From positions 1,302,001 through 1,366,000 of the forward strand of contig NZ_LGIT01000009.1 of the NCBI RefSeq assembly GCF_001187865.1: DNA of 64,000 bases, in the 5' to 3' direction. The DNA is from Klebsiella sp. RIT-PI-d. Its GTDB lineage: Bacteria > Pseudomonadota > Gammaproteobacteria > Enterobacterales > Enterobacteriaceae. Under the pieces are notes generated by a model. The model was not told the DNA's origin and did not search any database. It saw nothing but the letters and a program-made list of their open reading frames with translations. Shown here piece by piece: positions 18,750 through 27,662 of the stretch; the stretch's first letter is position 1; every line of letters starts with the position of its first letter. The position numbers and the translations under genes were made by a program.

Positions 18750-20234
18750 TTAACCGACGCTATGTTCGAGGCTGATGGCCAGCAGTTTTTGCGCTTCTAC
18801 GGCAAATTCCAGCGGCAGTTCAGAAAAAACGTCCTTACAGAACCCGTTGACGATCATGGATATCGCATCATCCTCACTGATCCCACGCTGCAGGCAGTAA
18901 AAAAGCTGGTCCTCACCGATGCGCGATGTCGTGGCTTCGTGTTCAAGCTGAGCAGTGTTGTTACGGCACTCTACATACGGAAAAGTATGTGCACCGCTAT
19001 CCGGCCCGATCAGCATGGAGTCACATTGCGTAAAGTTACGCGCATTGGTGGCGGTCGGCATAATTTTAACCAGTCCACGATAGCTGTTCTGGCTGTGCCC
19101 GGCCGAGATGCCTTTCGAGATAATGGTCGACCTGGTGTTTTTACCAATGTGGATCATTTTGGTTCCGGTATCGGCCTGCTGATGCCCGCTGGTCAGTGCG
19201 ACGGAGAAGAATTCGCCAATCGAATTATCACCGCGCAGAATACAGCTTGGATACTTCCACGTAATAGCGGAACCGGTCTCGGACTGCGTCCACGACATCT
19301 TGCTGTTTTCGCCTTCGCACAGCGCGCGCTTGGTCACAAAATTCAGAATACCGCCGGTATTGTTATCGCCGGGGAACCAGTTCTGCACCGTCGAGTATTT
19401 CACTTCAGCATCTTTATGGATGATGACTTCCACGACCGCCGCGTGAAGCTGGTAGCTATCACGTACCGGGGCTGAACACCCTTCAATGTAGCTGACATAG
19501 CTGCCTTCATCGGCGACCAGAATAGTGCGTTCAAACTGTCCGGTTTTTTCGGCGTTGATGCGAAAATAGGTCGACAGTTCCATTGGGCAGGTGACGCCTT
19601 TAGGCACATAAATAAATGTGCCGTCTGAGGCCACAGCGGCATTAAGGGCGGCAAAAAAGTTGTCATTACCTGGAACGACTGTCCCCAGATATTTTTTAAC
19701 CAGCTCCGCATGATCGTGAATCGCCTCGCCAAATGAACAGAAGATAATCCCCTGCTCGGCCAGCTTTTCCCGATAAGTCGTAGCGACCGATACCGAGTCA
19801 AAAATAGCGTCCACCGCCACTTCATGTCCTTCACGTACGGGAACGCCAAGTTGCTTAAATGCCTCTTCAACTTCATCGGTCAGAAATGAAGCCGGGCCGG
19901 TTTGCTGTAATGCACCAGGCTGGGAGGCGCAAGTATCATCGCAGTTGCCGCATGATGGCGCAGAGTAATAGCTATAATCCTGATAGTTGAGCTTGTCATA
20001 GTGCGCCTTTAGCCAGTGTGGCTCTTCCATCTCCAGCCAGGCGCGGTATGCATTAAGCCTAAATTCAAGCATCCACTCGGGTTCATTACGCTTTGCGGAA
20101 ATCGCCCGCACAACGTCTTCGCTAATACCGTGGGCCAGTTCATCCGTTTGTAACTGTGTGAAAAAACCCTCTTTATAATTGAGCGGGCCGGACCACATAT
20201 TGACATCGTCAGTTGCTTCAGTATTACGTGACAT
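18750..20234 (-). CDS. sufB: Fe-S scaffold complex subunit SufB
   Basis: A 494-residue core scaffold on which the new cluster is built. The C-terminal beta-helix contains the conserved [17 protein letters not shown] motif, and an N-terminal Cys-containing stretch (CGNCDDTC) is retained. It starts two bases after sufA ends, in a tightly packed operon. Confidence 0.97.
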   Translation of the reverse strand: MSRNTEATDDVNMWSGPLNYKEGFFTQLQTDELAHGISEDVVRAISAKRNEPEWMLEFRLNAYRAWLEMEEPHWLKAHYDKLNYQDYSYYSAPSCGNCDDTCASQPGALQQTGPASFLTDEVEEAFKQLGVPVREGHEVAVDAIFDSVSVATTYREKLAEQGIIFCSFGEAIHDHAELVKKYLGTVVPGNDNFFAALNAAVASDGTFIYVPKGVTCPMELSTYFRINAEKTGQFERTILVADEGSYVSYIEGCSAPVRDSYQLHAAVVEVIIHKDAEVKYSTVQNWFPGDNNTGGILNFVTKRALCEGENSKMSWTQSETGSAITWKYPSCILRGDNSIGEFFSVALTSGHQQADTGTKMIHIGKNTRSTIISKGISAGHSQNSYRGLVKIMPTATNARNFTQCDSMLIGPDSGAHTFPYVECRNNTAQLEHEATTSRIGEDQLFYCLQRGISEDDAISMIVNGFCKDVFSELPLEFAVEAQKLLAISLEHSVG

Positions 20235-20236
20235 AA

Positions 20237-20614
20237 TTATTCCGCCTGCACGCCAAAACTTTCACCACAGCCACATTCGTGCCGGGCTTTTGGATTATTG
20301 AATTTGAAAATTTGGTTTAAGCCTTCACGGACATAATCGACTTCAGTACCGTCGATAAAAGGCATTGCCTCAAGCGGGACCCACAAACGCGCTCCCTCAA
20401 CATCAAAAAGGAGATCGTCCTTATGTGGCTCACTCACCGTATCCAGCACATAACCAAAGCCTGCGCAGCCGGTCTGCTTAACGGCCAAACGCAAACCTTG
20501 TATGCCGGGCTGTTTACTGACCAGTTGACGAATATGCCCGGCAGCGGCCGGCGTTATTGTCAAACCATGCCAGGTAAACTCTTTGGGATCGAAAGTCCCT
20601 GAATGCAAATCCAT
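20237..20614 (-). CDS. sufA: A-type Fe-S carrier SufA
   Basis: A 125-residue A-type carrier that receives clusters from SufBCD and hands them to apoproteins. The three cluster cysteines are present, one in [10 protein letters not shown] and two in the C-terminal CGCGESF. It is the first gene of sufABCDSE and follows a Fur box. Confidence 0.96.
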   Translation of the reverse strand: MDLHSGTFDPKEFTWHGLTITPAAAGHIRQLVSKQPGIQGLRLAVKQTGCAGFGYVLDTVSEPHKDDLLFDVEGARLWVPLEAMPFIDGTEVDYVREGLNQIFKFNNPKARHECGCGESFGVQAE

Positions 20615-21044
20615 GGATCTACCTCACGTTAAGAGACTGAAAAGTTAACACTATGTTAGTGATAATGATTATCACTTCAACCCACCTGTCGTACGGGTAT
20701 TCAGTATTGGGGTCTTTTCACTGGGCTTCTTATAAGCATAGACCGTAGCCAGGTACGTATAAAATGGCATAAGAGTTAATTATCTTGTTGATTTTCAATT
20801 ATTTTAGATGGGGTAACGTCAGCTAAGGCGGGCAATGGAAAAGTTGTATAGGTAATGCCTATTTATGAAATCAAAAAATGACAATATTGCGATAAACCTG
20901 ATATTTTCAATTAAATTCTGGTGCGGTGATGAGCAGAAAGTGCAACACTGCCCTGTCTTTTAATACGGTTATAGCGATTTTCTGTTCAGAATAATAACCG
21001 GGAAACTAATGCCGTCAGCCTTCATGCTGGCAGGGAGAGAAAAG
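20615..21044. other. sufA upstream region and gap to the IraP-like gene
   Basis: About 430 AT-rich bases holding the suf promoter with its Fur box and the promoter of the plus-strand small gene. E. coli has ydiH and sRNA rydB in this interval; I could not recognise either here. Confidence 0.5.
20658..20677. promoter_or_regulatory. Fur box of the suf operon
   Basis: AGTGATAATGATTATCACTT is a near-perfect palindrome matching the Fur consensus (GATAATGATAATCATTATC). It lies about 45-65 bases before sufA, as expected for iron repression of suf. Confidence 0.88.
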
Positions 21045-21383
21045 ATGACCAATATTATTTTAGGTATGATCGCCAAAATATCAAGAATGGATGCTGAAAC
21101 AAAACAGCTCTCCGCACGCATTGAGGCGCAATCGCTGCTGCTCAGCGCATTTTTACTGACTACCAGCAGTAAAAGTAACTCTATGGATATGGTCGAAGCC
21201 GTCAAAAAAGCCATCAATGCGGCAGTAGAAATGGCCGACAATCCGCACAGAGCGGATGCCGAAATATTGCTTAATGAATTTAATGAGATTTTATCCATGG
21301 CACAGCTGTTAACGAAGGTTGGCGCTGAACTTGATGTTAATGCCATGAAAGCGATTGCTGCACGTGATGGTGACAATGCATAA
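21045..21383 (+). CDS. IraP-like small coiled-coil protein
   Basis: A 112-residue, predicted all-helical protein. Its first 40 residues resemble IraP, the anti-adaptor that binds RssB and stabilises sigmaS: both start with M-x-N-[IL]-I, then a Lys-rich helix and an E-x-K-x-L-x-A-x-[IV]-E-A pattern, here ETKQLSARIEA. E. coli IraP is 86 residues, so this one is longer. The start at 21045 (MTNIILGM) has an AGGGAGA site; an ATG 36 bases earlier is less likely. E. coli has nothing similar between sufA and menI. Function is inferred from weak similarity; it could instead be an unrelated coiled-coil protein. Confidence 0.5.
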   Translation: MTNIILGMIAKISRMDAETKQLSARIEAQSLLLSAFLLTTSSKSNSMDMVEAVKKAINAAVEMADNPHRADAEILLNEFNEILSMAQLLTKVGAELDVNAMKAIAARDGDNA

Positions 21384-21415
21384 CGCTCACCGGGATTGGG
21401 GTCCCGGTGAGCGTT
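21382..21415. terminator. Strong hairpin between the IraP-like gene and lpxP
   Basis: AACGCTCACCGGGA and TCCCGGTGAGCGTT form a perfect 14-bp stem with a six-base loop. It overlaps the stop codon of the first gene and sits between two converging genes. No T-run follows, so it may protect 3' ends as much as terminate. Confidence 0.7.
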
Positions 21416-21423
21416 AAAGCCAA

Positions 21424-22344
21424 TTAAATATACAGAGACGCTTCACCCGTTGGGCGCGTTTTAAAGCGGCGGTGTATCCATAAATACTGTTCCGGCGCGC
21501 GCAGAATTTCATTTTCAATCATTTTATTGATATAGCTGGCAGCCTCGAATTCATTTCCGCGTGGGAAATTCTCCATTTTTTCACCAATATGCAGCGCATA
21601 TCCGCGCGCATTATCTTTACGCACCATCGAGATAGTCAGCATCTCCGCACCTGACAGGCGTGAAATAACGTAAGTTCCGTTAGTGGTTGCCGCATTTTGC
21701 ACCGAGAAGAAAGGTGCAAAGGTGCTCCCTTTGGGGCCGTAATCCTGATCCGGCGCGAACCAGACAGCTTCACCGCTTTTAAGTGCATTAACCAGACCTT
21801 TAAGATTATGTCGGTCGATCATTGATTTGTTGGAACGCAAACGGCCATGTGTTTGAACCCACTCCATCACCGGACTGTTATGCGGACGGTAAGTTGCCAT
21901 CATTGGCTGGCACAATCCCATCACCCGACCGCCCAGCTCAAGAGACATAAAATGTACGCCGACGACCATAACGCCCTTCTGCTTACGTTGCGCATCAAGC
22001 AGCGACTGATAACCTTCGACATCAAACCATTTGCGTACCCGACGGTCGGACCAGAACCAGGCCATACCGGTTTCAATTAGCGCCATTCCCAGTGAGGCGA
22101 AGTTCTTCGCGATCATCGTTTTGCGTTCTTCCGGGTCCATGCCCGGAAAGCAAAGTTCAAGATTACGGTTGGCAATGTCTGACCGACGCTGAAGGAAGCG
22201 CTGTGATGTCCGGCCCAGCGCGGAGCCAAACCAGAATAAAAATGGATATGGTAGTTGCACCAGCAACCACAGGATACTCAAGCCGAACCACGTAAGCCAA
22301 TGACGTGGATGTAAAAATTCAAGTTTAAACTGGGGACGGTTCAT
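21424..22344 (-). CDS. lpxP: Lipid A acyltransferase, LpxP-like (palmitoleoyl)
   Basis: A 306-residue inner-membrane acyltransferase of the LpxL/LpxM/LpxP family, which adds the secondary 2' acyl chain to Kdo2-lipid IVA. One N-terminal membrane span (WLTWFGLSILWLLVQLPY) is followed by the catalytic HX4E-type motif in VGVHFMSLELGGRVMG. It follows E. coli LpxP more closely than LpxL (VHFMSLELGGRVMGLCQPMMATYRPHN is split as in LpxP; C-terminus ends SLYI). LpxP is the cold-induced form in E. coli, where the gene lies far away; the position next to menI is unusual. Confidence 0.85.
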   Translation of the reverse strand: MNRPQFKLEFLHPRHWLTWFGLSILWLLVQLPYPFLFWFGSALGRTSQRFLQRRSDIANRNLELCFPGMDPEERKTMIAKNFASLGMALIETGMAWFWSDRRVRKWFDVEGYQSLLDAQRKQKGVMVVGVHFMSLELGGRVMGLCQPMMATYRPHNSPVMEWVQTHGRLRSNKSMIDRHNLKGLVNALKSGEAVWFAPDQDYGPKGSTFAPFFSVQNAATTNGTYVISRLSGAEMLTISMVRKDNARGYALHIGEKMENFPRGNEFEAASYINKMIENEILRAPEQYLWIHRRFKTRPTGEASLYI

Positions 22345-22548
22345 ATGCTTTCCTTAAGCGGAAGTGGTGTAGCGCTTAAAGGAGAAACGAAGCTATTCAT
22401 TAGTCATTATGCGATACAGGTCTTAACTGAGACAACGGACAGGAGGATTAAATCCGTTGGCAGAGAATATCATGGTTGGTTTAACGTAAGCGGATATTAC
22501 ATGCGGGTATATTTCTTTTCAGAAATACGCCCGCTATCAATCTGTTAT

Positions 22549-22959
22549 TTAAACAATTGCAGTCGTCAAGCGTGATGTGCAGCACAAACGGCCCTGTTCA
22601 TCGACAATGTCAATTTGCCAGACCTGATGCCGTCCTCCCAGGTGAAGGGCTTTGCAGATACCGCGAACTCTGCCGCTGCGCACGGATCGCAGATGATTGG
22701 CATTAACTTCAACACCTACTACTTTTTGCTCTCCCTCGCAGCATAAATAACCGGCCACTGAACCCAGCGTTTCTGCCAGCACCACTGACGCACCACCGTG
22801 AAGCAAGCCGAACGGCTGGTGGGTGCGGCCATCTACTGGCATTGTCGCTTCCAGCGTATCCTCAGTAAGGTTGTCGAAACGAATATCCAGTAGGCCGACC
22901 ATATTATTCGTGCCCATTGCATTTAATGCTGCCAGCGTTACTGTCCGGGTCCAGATCAT
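22549..22959 (-). CDS. menI: 1,4-Dihydroxy-2-naphthoyl-CoA hydrolase
   Basis: A 136-residue hotdog-fold thioesterase (formerly YdiI) that releases DHNA in menaquinone synthesis. The active-site region is GLLHGGASVVLAETLGS with the catalytic Glu in LAE. Its start overlaps the end of ydiJ by four bases, so the two are translationally coupled. Confidence 0.93.
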   Translation of the reverse strand: MIWTRTVTLAALNAMGTNNMVGLLDIRFDNLTEDTLEATMPVDGRTHQPFGLLHGGASVVLAETLGSVAGYLCCEGEQKVVGVEVNANHLRSVRSGRVRGICKALHLGGRHQVWQIDIVDEQGRLCCTSRLTTAIV

Positions 22960-25900
22960 CCTATTATCTCCAGTAATGCCTGTAGAGGATGGCGCACCCC
23001 ACTGCCTTCAATACGTTTCACCTGGCTGCGGCAAGAATAGCCGGTTGCCAGACAACGATTACGCGGCAGCCGCTGCATGGTTTGCTGCCACGAAAGCGCA
23101 TAAATCCCGAGAGAGTTGGCATGATTTTTTACTTCATGCCCGTATGTGCCGGCCATGCCGCAACAGCCCACGCTGACGCTTTCCAGTTTTGCACCATACC
23201 AGGCAAAGATTTTTGCCCACGCATTTGGCGCGCCCGGAAGCGCCGTTACTTCAGTACAGTGGCCAAACAGATACCAGGCTTCGCCGCTCACGTTACGCTG
23301 GCTCTCTTCTGTTAATACATTCGATAACCATTCATGGACCAGCATTACATGAAAGTTGCCGCGCTGCGCGCCTAAAACCTGTTTGTATTCATCGCGATAA
23401 CAGAGCACCAGTGCCGGATCAACACCTACCATAGGGATAGCCAGTTGCGCGACCCGATTCAGAAAGTCAGCGGTTTTACGCGCCGTTTTTGCAAATCGGG
23501 TCATAAAGCCTTTAATATGCTGCGCTTTTCCGTTGGGCGAAAAAGGTAATAGCACGGGCTGATAACCGACTTTCTCCACCAGCCGGATGAAATCGGCCAC
23601 CACCTGTGCATCGTAGTAGCTGGTAAACGGGTCCTGCACGATCAGCACCATGCGCGATTTTTGCGTGCTGTCGAGCGCTTCCAGTTCTTCAAGCGTCATA
23701 TTCGCCGTACGATGCGACACTACCTGTTGCTGTAACGATGGCGCAGACAGCAAAGGCAGATCCACCATGCCAATGTGCTTTTCTGAAAGATTGCGTATCC
23801 AGGGCTGGCTGATAAAAAAGTTAAATGTGCCCGGTGCCCTTGCCATCAGCGGCGCATAACTCTCCACCGTCGCCACCAGATGGTCGCGTAAAGGACGCAA
23901 ATAGCGTGAATGATAAAGCTGCAGGAAGCGCGAACGGAACTCCGGCACATCAATTTTTACCGGGCACTGGGTTGAACAGGCTTTGCAGGCCAGACAGCCG
24001 GACATTGCCTCTTTAACTTCGTGAGAAAAATCATATTCGCCTTTACGCGCATGCCAGCTATTACGCGTACGCTCAATCAACGTTCGCAGGCTGGCGCGCT
24101 GCTCAGGCAGCTCTTTTTCCAGCTGATTCGGATCGATTCCCCGGTCGGCCAACAATCGCAGCCATTCTCTGACCAGAGTAGCCCGACCTTTGGGGGAATG
24201 AATACGGTTACTGGTAATCTTCATTGACGGGCACATCGGACTTTTTACGTCAAAATTGAAGCACAGGCCGTTACCATTGCACTCCATCGCGCCACGCCAT
24301 GCTCCCCGCACTGCAATTGGGATCTGGCGATCAAAGGTACCTCGTTTAACGGCATCGACTTTTTTCATGGGGGCATCGATGCCTTCCGGCGGACAAATTT
24401 TACCCGGATTTAAGCGATTATTCGGGTCAAACGCGGCTTTAATTTTACGCAGCTCACCATAGAGCTGCTCACCGAAAAACGCCGGACTATACTCAGCGCG
24501 AAAGCCTTTTCCGTGCTCCCCCCATAGCAGTCCACCGTATTTCGCCGTCAGGGCAACCACCTCATCGGAAATTCGCTTCATCAGCATTTCCTGCTGCGGA
24601 TCGCACATATCCAGCGCCGGACGCACATGCAAAACCCCGGCATCCACATGACCGAACATGCCATAGTTCAGGCCGTGTCCGTCCAGCAGCGCGCGGAATT
24701 CGCTAATATAATCCGCCAGATGCTCCGGAGGAACGCAGGTATCTTCGGCAAAAGGAATCGGTTTTGCCATACCCTTTGCATTTCCCAACAGCCCGACGGC
24801 TTTTTTACGCATCGCGTAAATGCGTTCGATACCTGAAAGATCATCACAAATCTGCCAGCCGATGATCCCGCCCTCTCCCTGCGCCATCAGCGTATCCAGC
24901 CGGGCACACAACGCGGTCATCTGAGCATTAATCAGGGCCTCGTCATCGCCAGCAAATTCGACAATATTCAGCCCGAGCATCTCTTTATCTGGCACATTGG
25001 TGATAAGTTCGCTAACCGAATGCCAGACGATATCTTCCCGTGCCAGATTAAGCACCGTGGAGTCAACGGTCTCGACCGATAACGCGTCTGCCTGCACCAT
25101 GAAAGGCGCGTTACGCAGCGCAGAATCAAACGAGTCATATTTCACGTTAACCAGTCGGCGAACTTTTGGTAAACGGGTAATATCGAGCCGGGCTTCGGTG
25201 ATAAAGGCAAGCGAACCTTCGGAGCCGGTAAGTATGCGGGTAAGGTCGAATTCTGTCATTGCGTCATTGAAAACATGGCGCAGATCGTAGCCAGTAAGAA
25301 AACGATTTAATTTGGGAAATTTATCGATAATAAGCTGACGATTTTCGAGGCAGCGCTGGTAAACGGTGCGATAAATGCGCCCGGATGCAGACTGTTCCTT
25401 TGCCAGCGTCTCAGCCAGCGCCACCGGCATCGGATGGGTATCCAGAATATCGCCGCCGATCAACACCGCCCGCACGCCTAGCACATGATCGGACGTTTTA
25501 CCGTAGGCCAGCGACCCCTGCCCCGAGGCATCGGTATTGATCATCCCGCCAAGCGTGGCGCGGTTACTGGTCGATAATTCAGGGGCAAAAAAGTAGCCGT
25601 ACGGCTTCAGATAGTGATTAAGCTGATCCTTTATTACGCCCGCTTCTACGCGCACCCACCCTTCTTCAGGGTTAATTTCGATAATGCGATTCATGTAACG
25701 GGACATATCAACGATGATGCCGTGGTTGAGAGCCTGCCCGTTAGTCCCGGTGCCGCCGCCGCGCGGCGTAAAGACCAGCGTGCTAAAACGCTCTTCGGCT
25801 GCCACCCGTGCCAGCAGCGAAACATCTGCCGTCGAGCGCGGAAACACGATGGCATCGGGAAGAAGCTGGTAAATACTGTTATCGGTCGCCATTGTTAGCC

Positions 25901-26012
25901 GGTCAGCATAGCTTGTGGCGGTATCCCCGGTAAAACCCTGTTGCTCTAATGATTGCAAAAAATTCAGCACCAGTTGAACGACACCTGGAGCCTGAGAAAT
26001 CTGTGGGATCAT
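22956..26012 (-). CDS. ydiJ: FAD-linked oxidoreductase with Fe-S domain, YdiJ
   Basis: A 1018-residue fused oxidoreductase. In order: an FAD-binding PCMH domain (about 45-280, GGGTGTNGQALNHG), an FAD-oxidase C-terminal domain (to about 540), a ferredoxin-like segment with CLACKACSTQCP, and a C-terminal Cys-rich CCG domain (SVGCCGMAGTYGHE). The layout is that of D-lactate/glycolate-type dehydrogenases with electron transfer to quinone. As far as I recall, E. coli YdiJ has been reported to oxidise D-2-hydroxyglutarate. It heads a ydiJ-menI unit and is divergent from ydiK. Confidence 0.9.
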   Translation of the reverse strand: MIPQISQAPGVVQLVLNFLQSLEQQGFTGDTATSYADRLTMATDNSIYQLLPDAIVFPRSTADVSLLARVAAEERFSTLVFTPRGGGTGTNGQALNHGIIVDMSRYMNRIIEINPEEGWVRVEAGVIKDQLNHYLKPYGYFFAPELSTSNRATLGGMINTDASGQGSLAYGKTSDHVLGVRAVLIGGDILDTHPMPVALAETLAKEQSASGRIYRTVYQRCLENRQLIIDKFPKLNRFLTGYDLRHVFNDAMTEFDLTRILTGSEGSLAFITEARLDITRLPKVRRLVNVKYDSFDSALRNAPFMVQADALSVETVDSTVLNLAREDIVWHSVSELITNVPDKEMLGLNIVEFAGDDEALINAQMTALCARLDTLMAQGEGGIIGWQICDDLSGIERIYAMRKKAVGLLGNAKGMAKPIPFAEDTCVPPEHLADYISEFRALLDGHGLNYGMFGHVDAGVLHVRPALDMCDPQQEMLMKRISDEVVALTAKYGGLLWGEHGKGFRAEYSPAFFGEQLYGELRKIKAAFDPNNRLNPGKICPPEGIDAPMKKVDAVKRGTFDRQIPIAVRGAWRGAMECNGNGLCFNFDVKSPMCPSMKITSNRIHSPKGRATLVREWLRLLADRGIDPNQLEKELPEQRASLRTLIERTRNSWHARKGEYDFSHEVKEAMSGCLACKACSTQCPVKIDVPEFRSRFLQLYHSRYLRPLRDHLVATVESYAPLMARAPGTFNFFISQPWIRNLSEKHIGMVDLPLLSAPSLQQQVVSHRTANMTLEELEALDSTQKSRMVLIVQDPFTSYYDAQVVADFIRLVEKVGYQPVLLPFSPNGKAQHIKGFMTRFAKTARKTADFLNRVAQLAIPMVGVDPALVLCYRDEYKQVLGAQRGNFHVMLVHEWLSNVLTEESQRNVSGEAWYLFGHCTEVTALPGAPNAWAKIFAWYGAKLESVSVGCCGMAGTYGHEVKNHANSLGIYALSWQQTMQRLPRNRCLATGYSCRSQVKRIEGSGVRHPLQALLEIIG

Positions 26013-26047
26013 TATTGTTGACCCTGCCTGACTGTTATCATGTGAGT

Positions 26048-26063
26048 GATTAATCGTTTGCGT
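26048..26063. promoter_or_regulatory. Possible PurR half-site between ydiJ and ydiK
   Basis: GATTAATCGTTTGCGT keeps the right half of the PurR consensus (CGTTTGCGT) but the left half is poor, 11 of 16 overall. It is listed because it lies in a divergent gene gap. Confidence 0.25.
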
Positions 26064-26209
26064 TGTGCACCCATCGTTTTACCACATTTTTTTCTTACCT
26101 GCCTGACAGAATTACACACTATAACCGCGGTCAAAATGACTGGTATCATGATGGTCCAGCTTTATGCCACGCCCGCATTGTGGCGAAATGAAAAAGGTAA
26201 ATTTACGTT

Positions 26210-27268
26210 ATGGTTAATCCGAACCAGCCCAGAGACGTGCCGCAAATATTGCTGTCGGTGCTTTTTTTGTCACTGATGATTGTTGCCTGCCTGTGGATAG
26301 TGCGCCCCTTTATTCTCGGCTTTGCGTGGGCGGGAACCGTGGTCATCGTGACGTGGCCGGTGTTAATTCGTTTACAGCGTCTCCTGTTCGGCCGGCGCTC
26401 GCTGGCCGTGCTGGTCATGACATTATTGCTCTTTCTGCTGTTTATCATTCCTGTCGCGCTGTTAGTTAACAGTATGGTAGACAGCGGCGTACCGCTTATT
26501 CGCTCCGTATCCTCCGGTGAAATGACGCTGCCGGATCTTAACTGGCTAAACAGCATTCCCGTGGTGGGCGCGCGGCTCTATACCGGCTGGCATAATCTTC
26601 TCGATATGGGAGGGGCTGCCATTATGGCGAAAATCCGCCCTTATATTGGGACGACGACCACCTGGTTTGTCGGACAGGCCGCACACATTGGGCGCTTTAT
26701 GATGCATTGCGGGTTAATGCTTCTATTCAGCGCGCTACTTTACTGGCAGGGAGAACGCGTGGCACGGGGTATCCGTCACTTTGCCACCCGCCTCGCCGCA
26801 ACGCGTGGTGATGCCGCCGTAGTGCTGGCCGCACAGGCTATTCGCGCGGTAGCGCTTGGCGTTGTGGTTACTGCGCTGGTTCAGGCGGTACTCGGCGGGA
26901 TTGGTCTGGCTATTTCCGGCGTGCCTTATGCCACTATTCTGACCGTCGTGATGCTTTTTTCATGCCTTATCCAGCTGGGCCCTTTGCCCGTACTGGTCCC
27001 GTCCATTATCTGGCTATACTGGAGTGGCGACACGACCTGGGGAACGGTCCTGCTGGTGATAAGCTGTGTTGTCGGCACCATCGATAACGTTCTGCGCCCG
27101 TTACTGATCCGTATGGGGGCTGATTTACCAATGATCCTCATACTTTCTGGCGTTATTGGTGGATTGATTGCCTTTGGCATGATTGGATTATTTATTGGTC
27201 CGGTGCTGCTGGCGGTTTCGTGGCGTCTGTTTGATGCCTGGGTGAAAGAAGTCCCGCCTCCCCGATAG
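26210..27268 (+). CDS. ydiK: AI-2E family transporter-like membrane protein YdiK
   Basis: A 352-residue protein of the AI-2E transporter / PerM family with about seven or eight membrane spans. The first two spans are near residues 12-75, and the last is a Gly-rich segment (ILILSGVIGGLIAFGMIGLFIGP). No substrate is established. It ends soon after VKEVPPPR, about 18 residues short of the E. coli protein, losing an acidic cytosolic tail. It is divergent from ydiJ and followed by rprA. Confidence 0.88.
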   Translation: MVNPNQPRDVPQILLSVLFLSLMIVACLWIVRPFILGFAWAGTVVIVTWPVLIRLQRLLFGRRSLAVLVMTLLLFLLFIIPVALLVNSMVDSGVPLIRSVSSGEMTLPDLNWLNSIPVVGARLYTGWHNLLDMGGAAIMAKIRPYIGTTTTWFVGQAAHIGRFMMHCGLMLLFSALLYWQGERVARGIRHFATRLAATRGDAAVVLAAQAIRAVALGVVVTALVQAVLGGIGLAISGVPYATILTVVMLFSCLIQLGPLPVLVPSIIWLYWSGDTTWGTVLLVISCVVGTIDNVLRPLLIRMGADLPMILILSGVIGGLIAFGMIGLFIGPVLLAVSWRLFDAWVKEVPPPR

Positions 27269-27433
27269 CCTTCATTCTTTCTTGTCGCATCTTTAATTCG
27301 GTCAGCCCTCACGCTGGCCGTTTTTTGTTAGTTAAGCAGAACTGATTAAATATTTAGTGTAACTGTCACCCTGATGATTAATTATGTCGGCTGGCCCAGT
27401 TATATTTCGTGAATTCATTAAATTCACTAAACT

Positions 27434-27478
27434 AATGAGATGAATCCGATCGACGCAGAAGAACGTAAATTCTACTAT
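27434..27478 (+). promoter_or_regulatory. RcsB-controlled promoter of rprA
   Basis: An RcsB-box-like element at about 27434-27450 (ATGAGATGAATCCGAT) and a -10 TACTAT at 27473-27478 precede rprA with the same spacing as in E. coli, where RcsB activates the promoter. Confidence 0.7.
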
Positions 27479-27484
27479 TAGATC

Positions 27485-27590
27485 ACGGTTATAAATCAAC
27501 GCCTTGATTTATAAGCATGGAAATCCCCTGAGTGAAACAATGAATTGCTGTGTGTAGTCTTTGCCCATCTCCTATGATGGGCTTTTTTTT
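27485..27590 (+). ncRNA. rprA: Small regulatory RNA RprA
   Basis: About 105 bases nearly identical to E. coli RprA, the Hfq-dependent RNA that opens the rpoS leader for translation under Rcs control. The 5' stem-loop (ATAAATCAA/TTGATTTAT), the central GGAAATCCCCTGAGTG stretch and the terminator GCCCATC/GATGGGC with eight T are all present. Loop differences keep the stems intact. It keeps its place after ydiK, but ppsA follows directly. Confidence 0.95.
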
Positions 27591-27610
27591 ATGCATTTAA
27601 TTTCTGCCAT

Positions 27611-27643
27611 AAAATAAAAAATCCCCAACGTGACTGTCGGGGA
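27611..27643 (-). terminator. ppsA terminator
   Basis: On the minus strand CCCCGAC pairs with GTTGGGG around a six-base loop, followed by ATTTTTTATTTT. Confidence 0.88.
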
Positions 27644-27662
27644 TGAATTATCTGTTAACCCA

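Noticed and set aside
18636..19475. A 279-codon plus-strand ORF across the sufB/sufC region
   Set aside because: It is antisense to two intact conserved suf genes, has no family resemblance and no ribosome site.
20615..21000. sRNA rydB or gene ydiH expected from E. coli order
   Set aside because: I could not see either sequence; claiming them from position alone is not justified.
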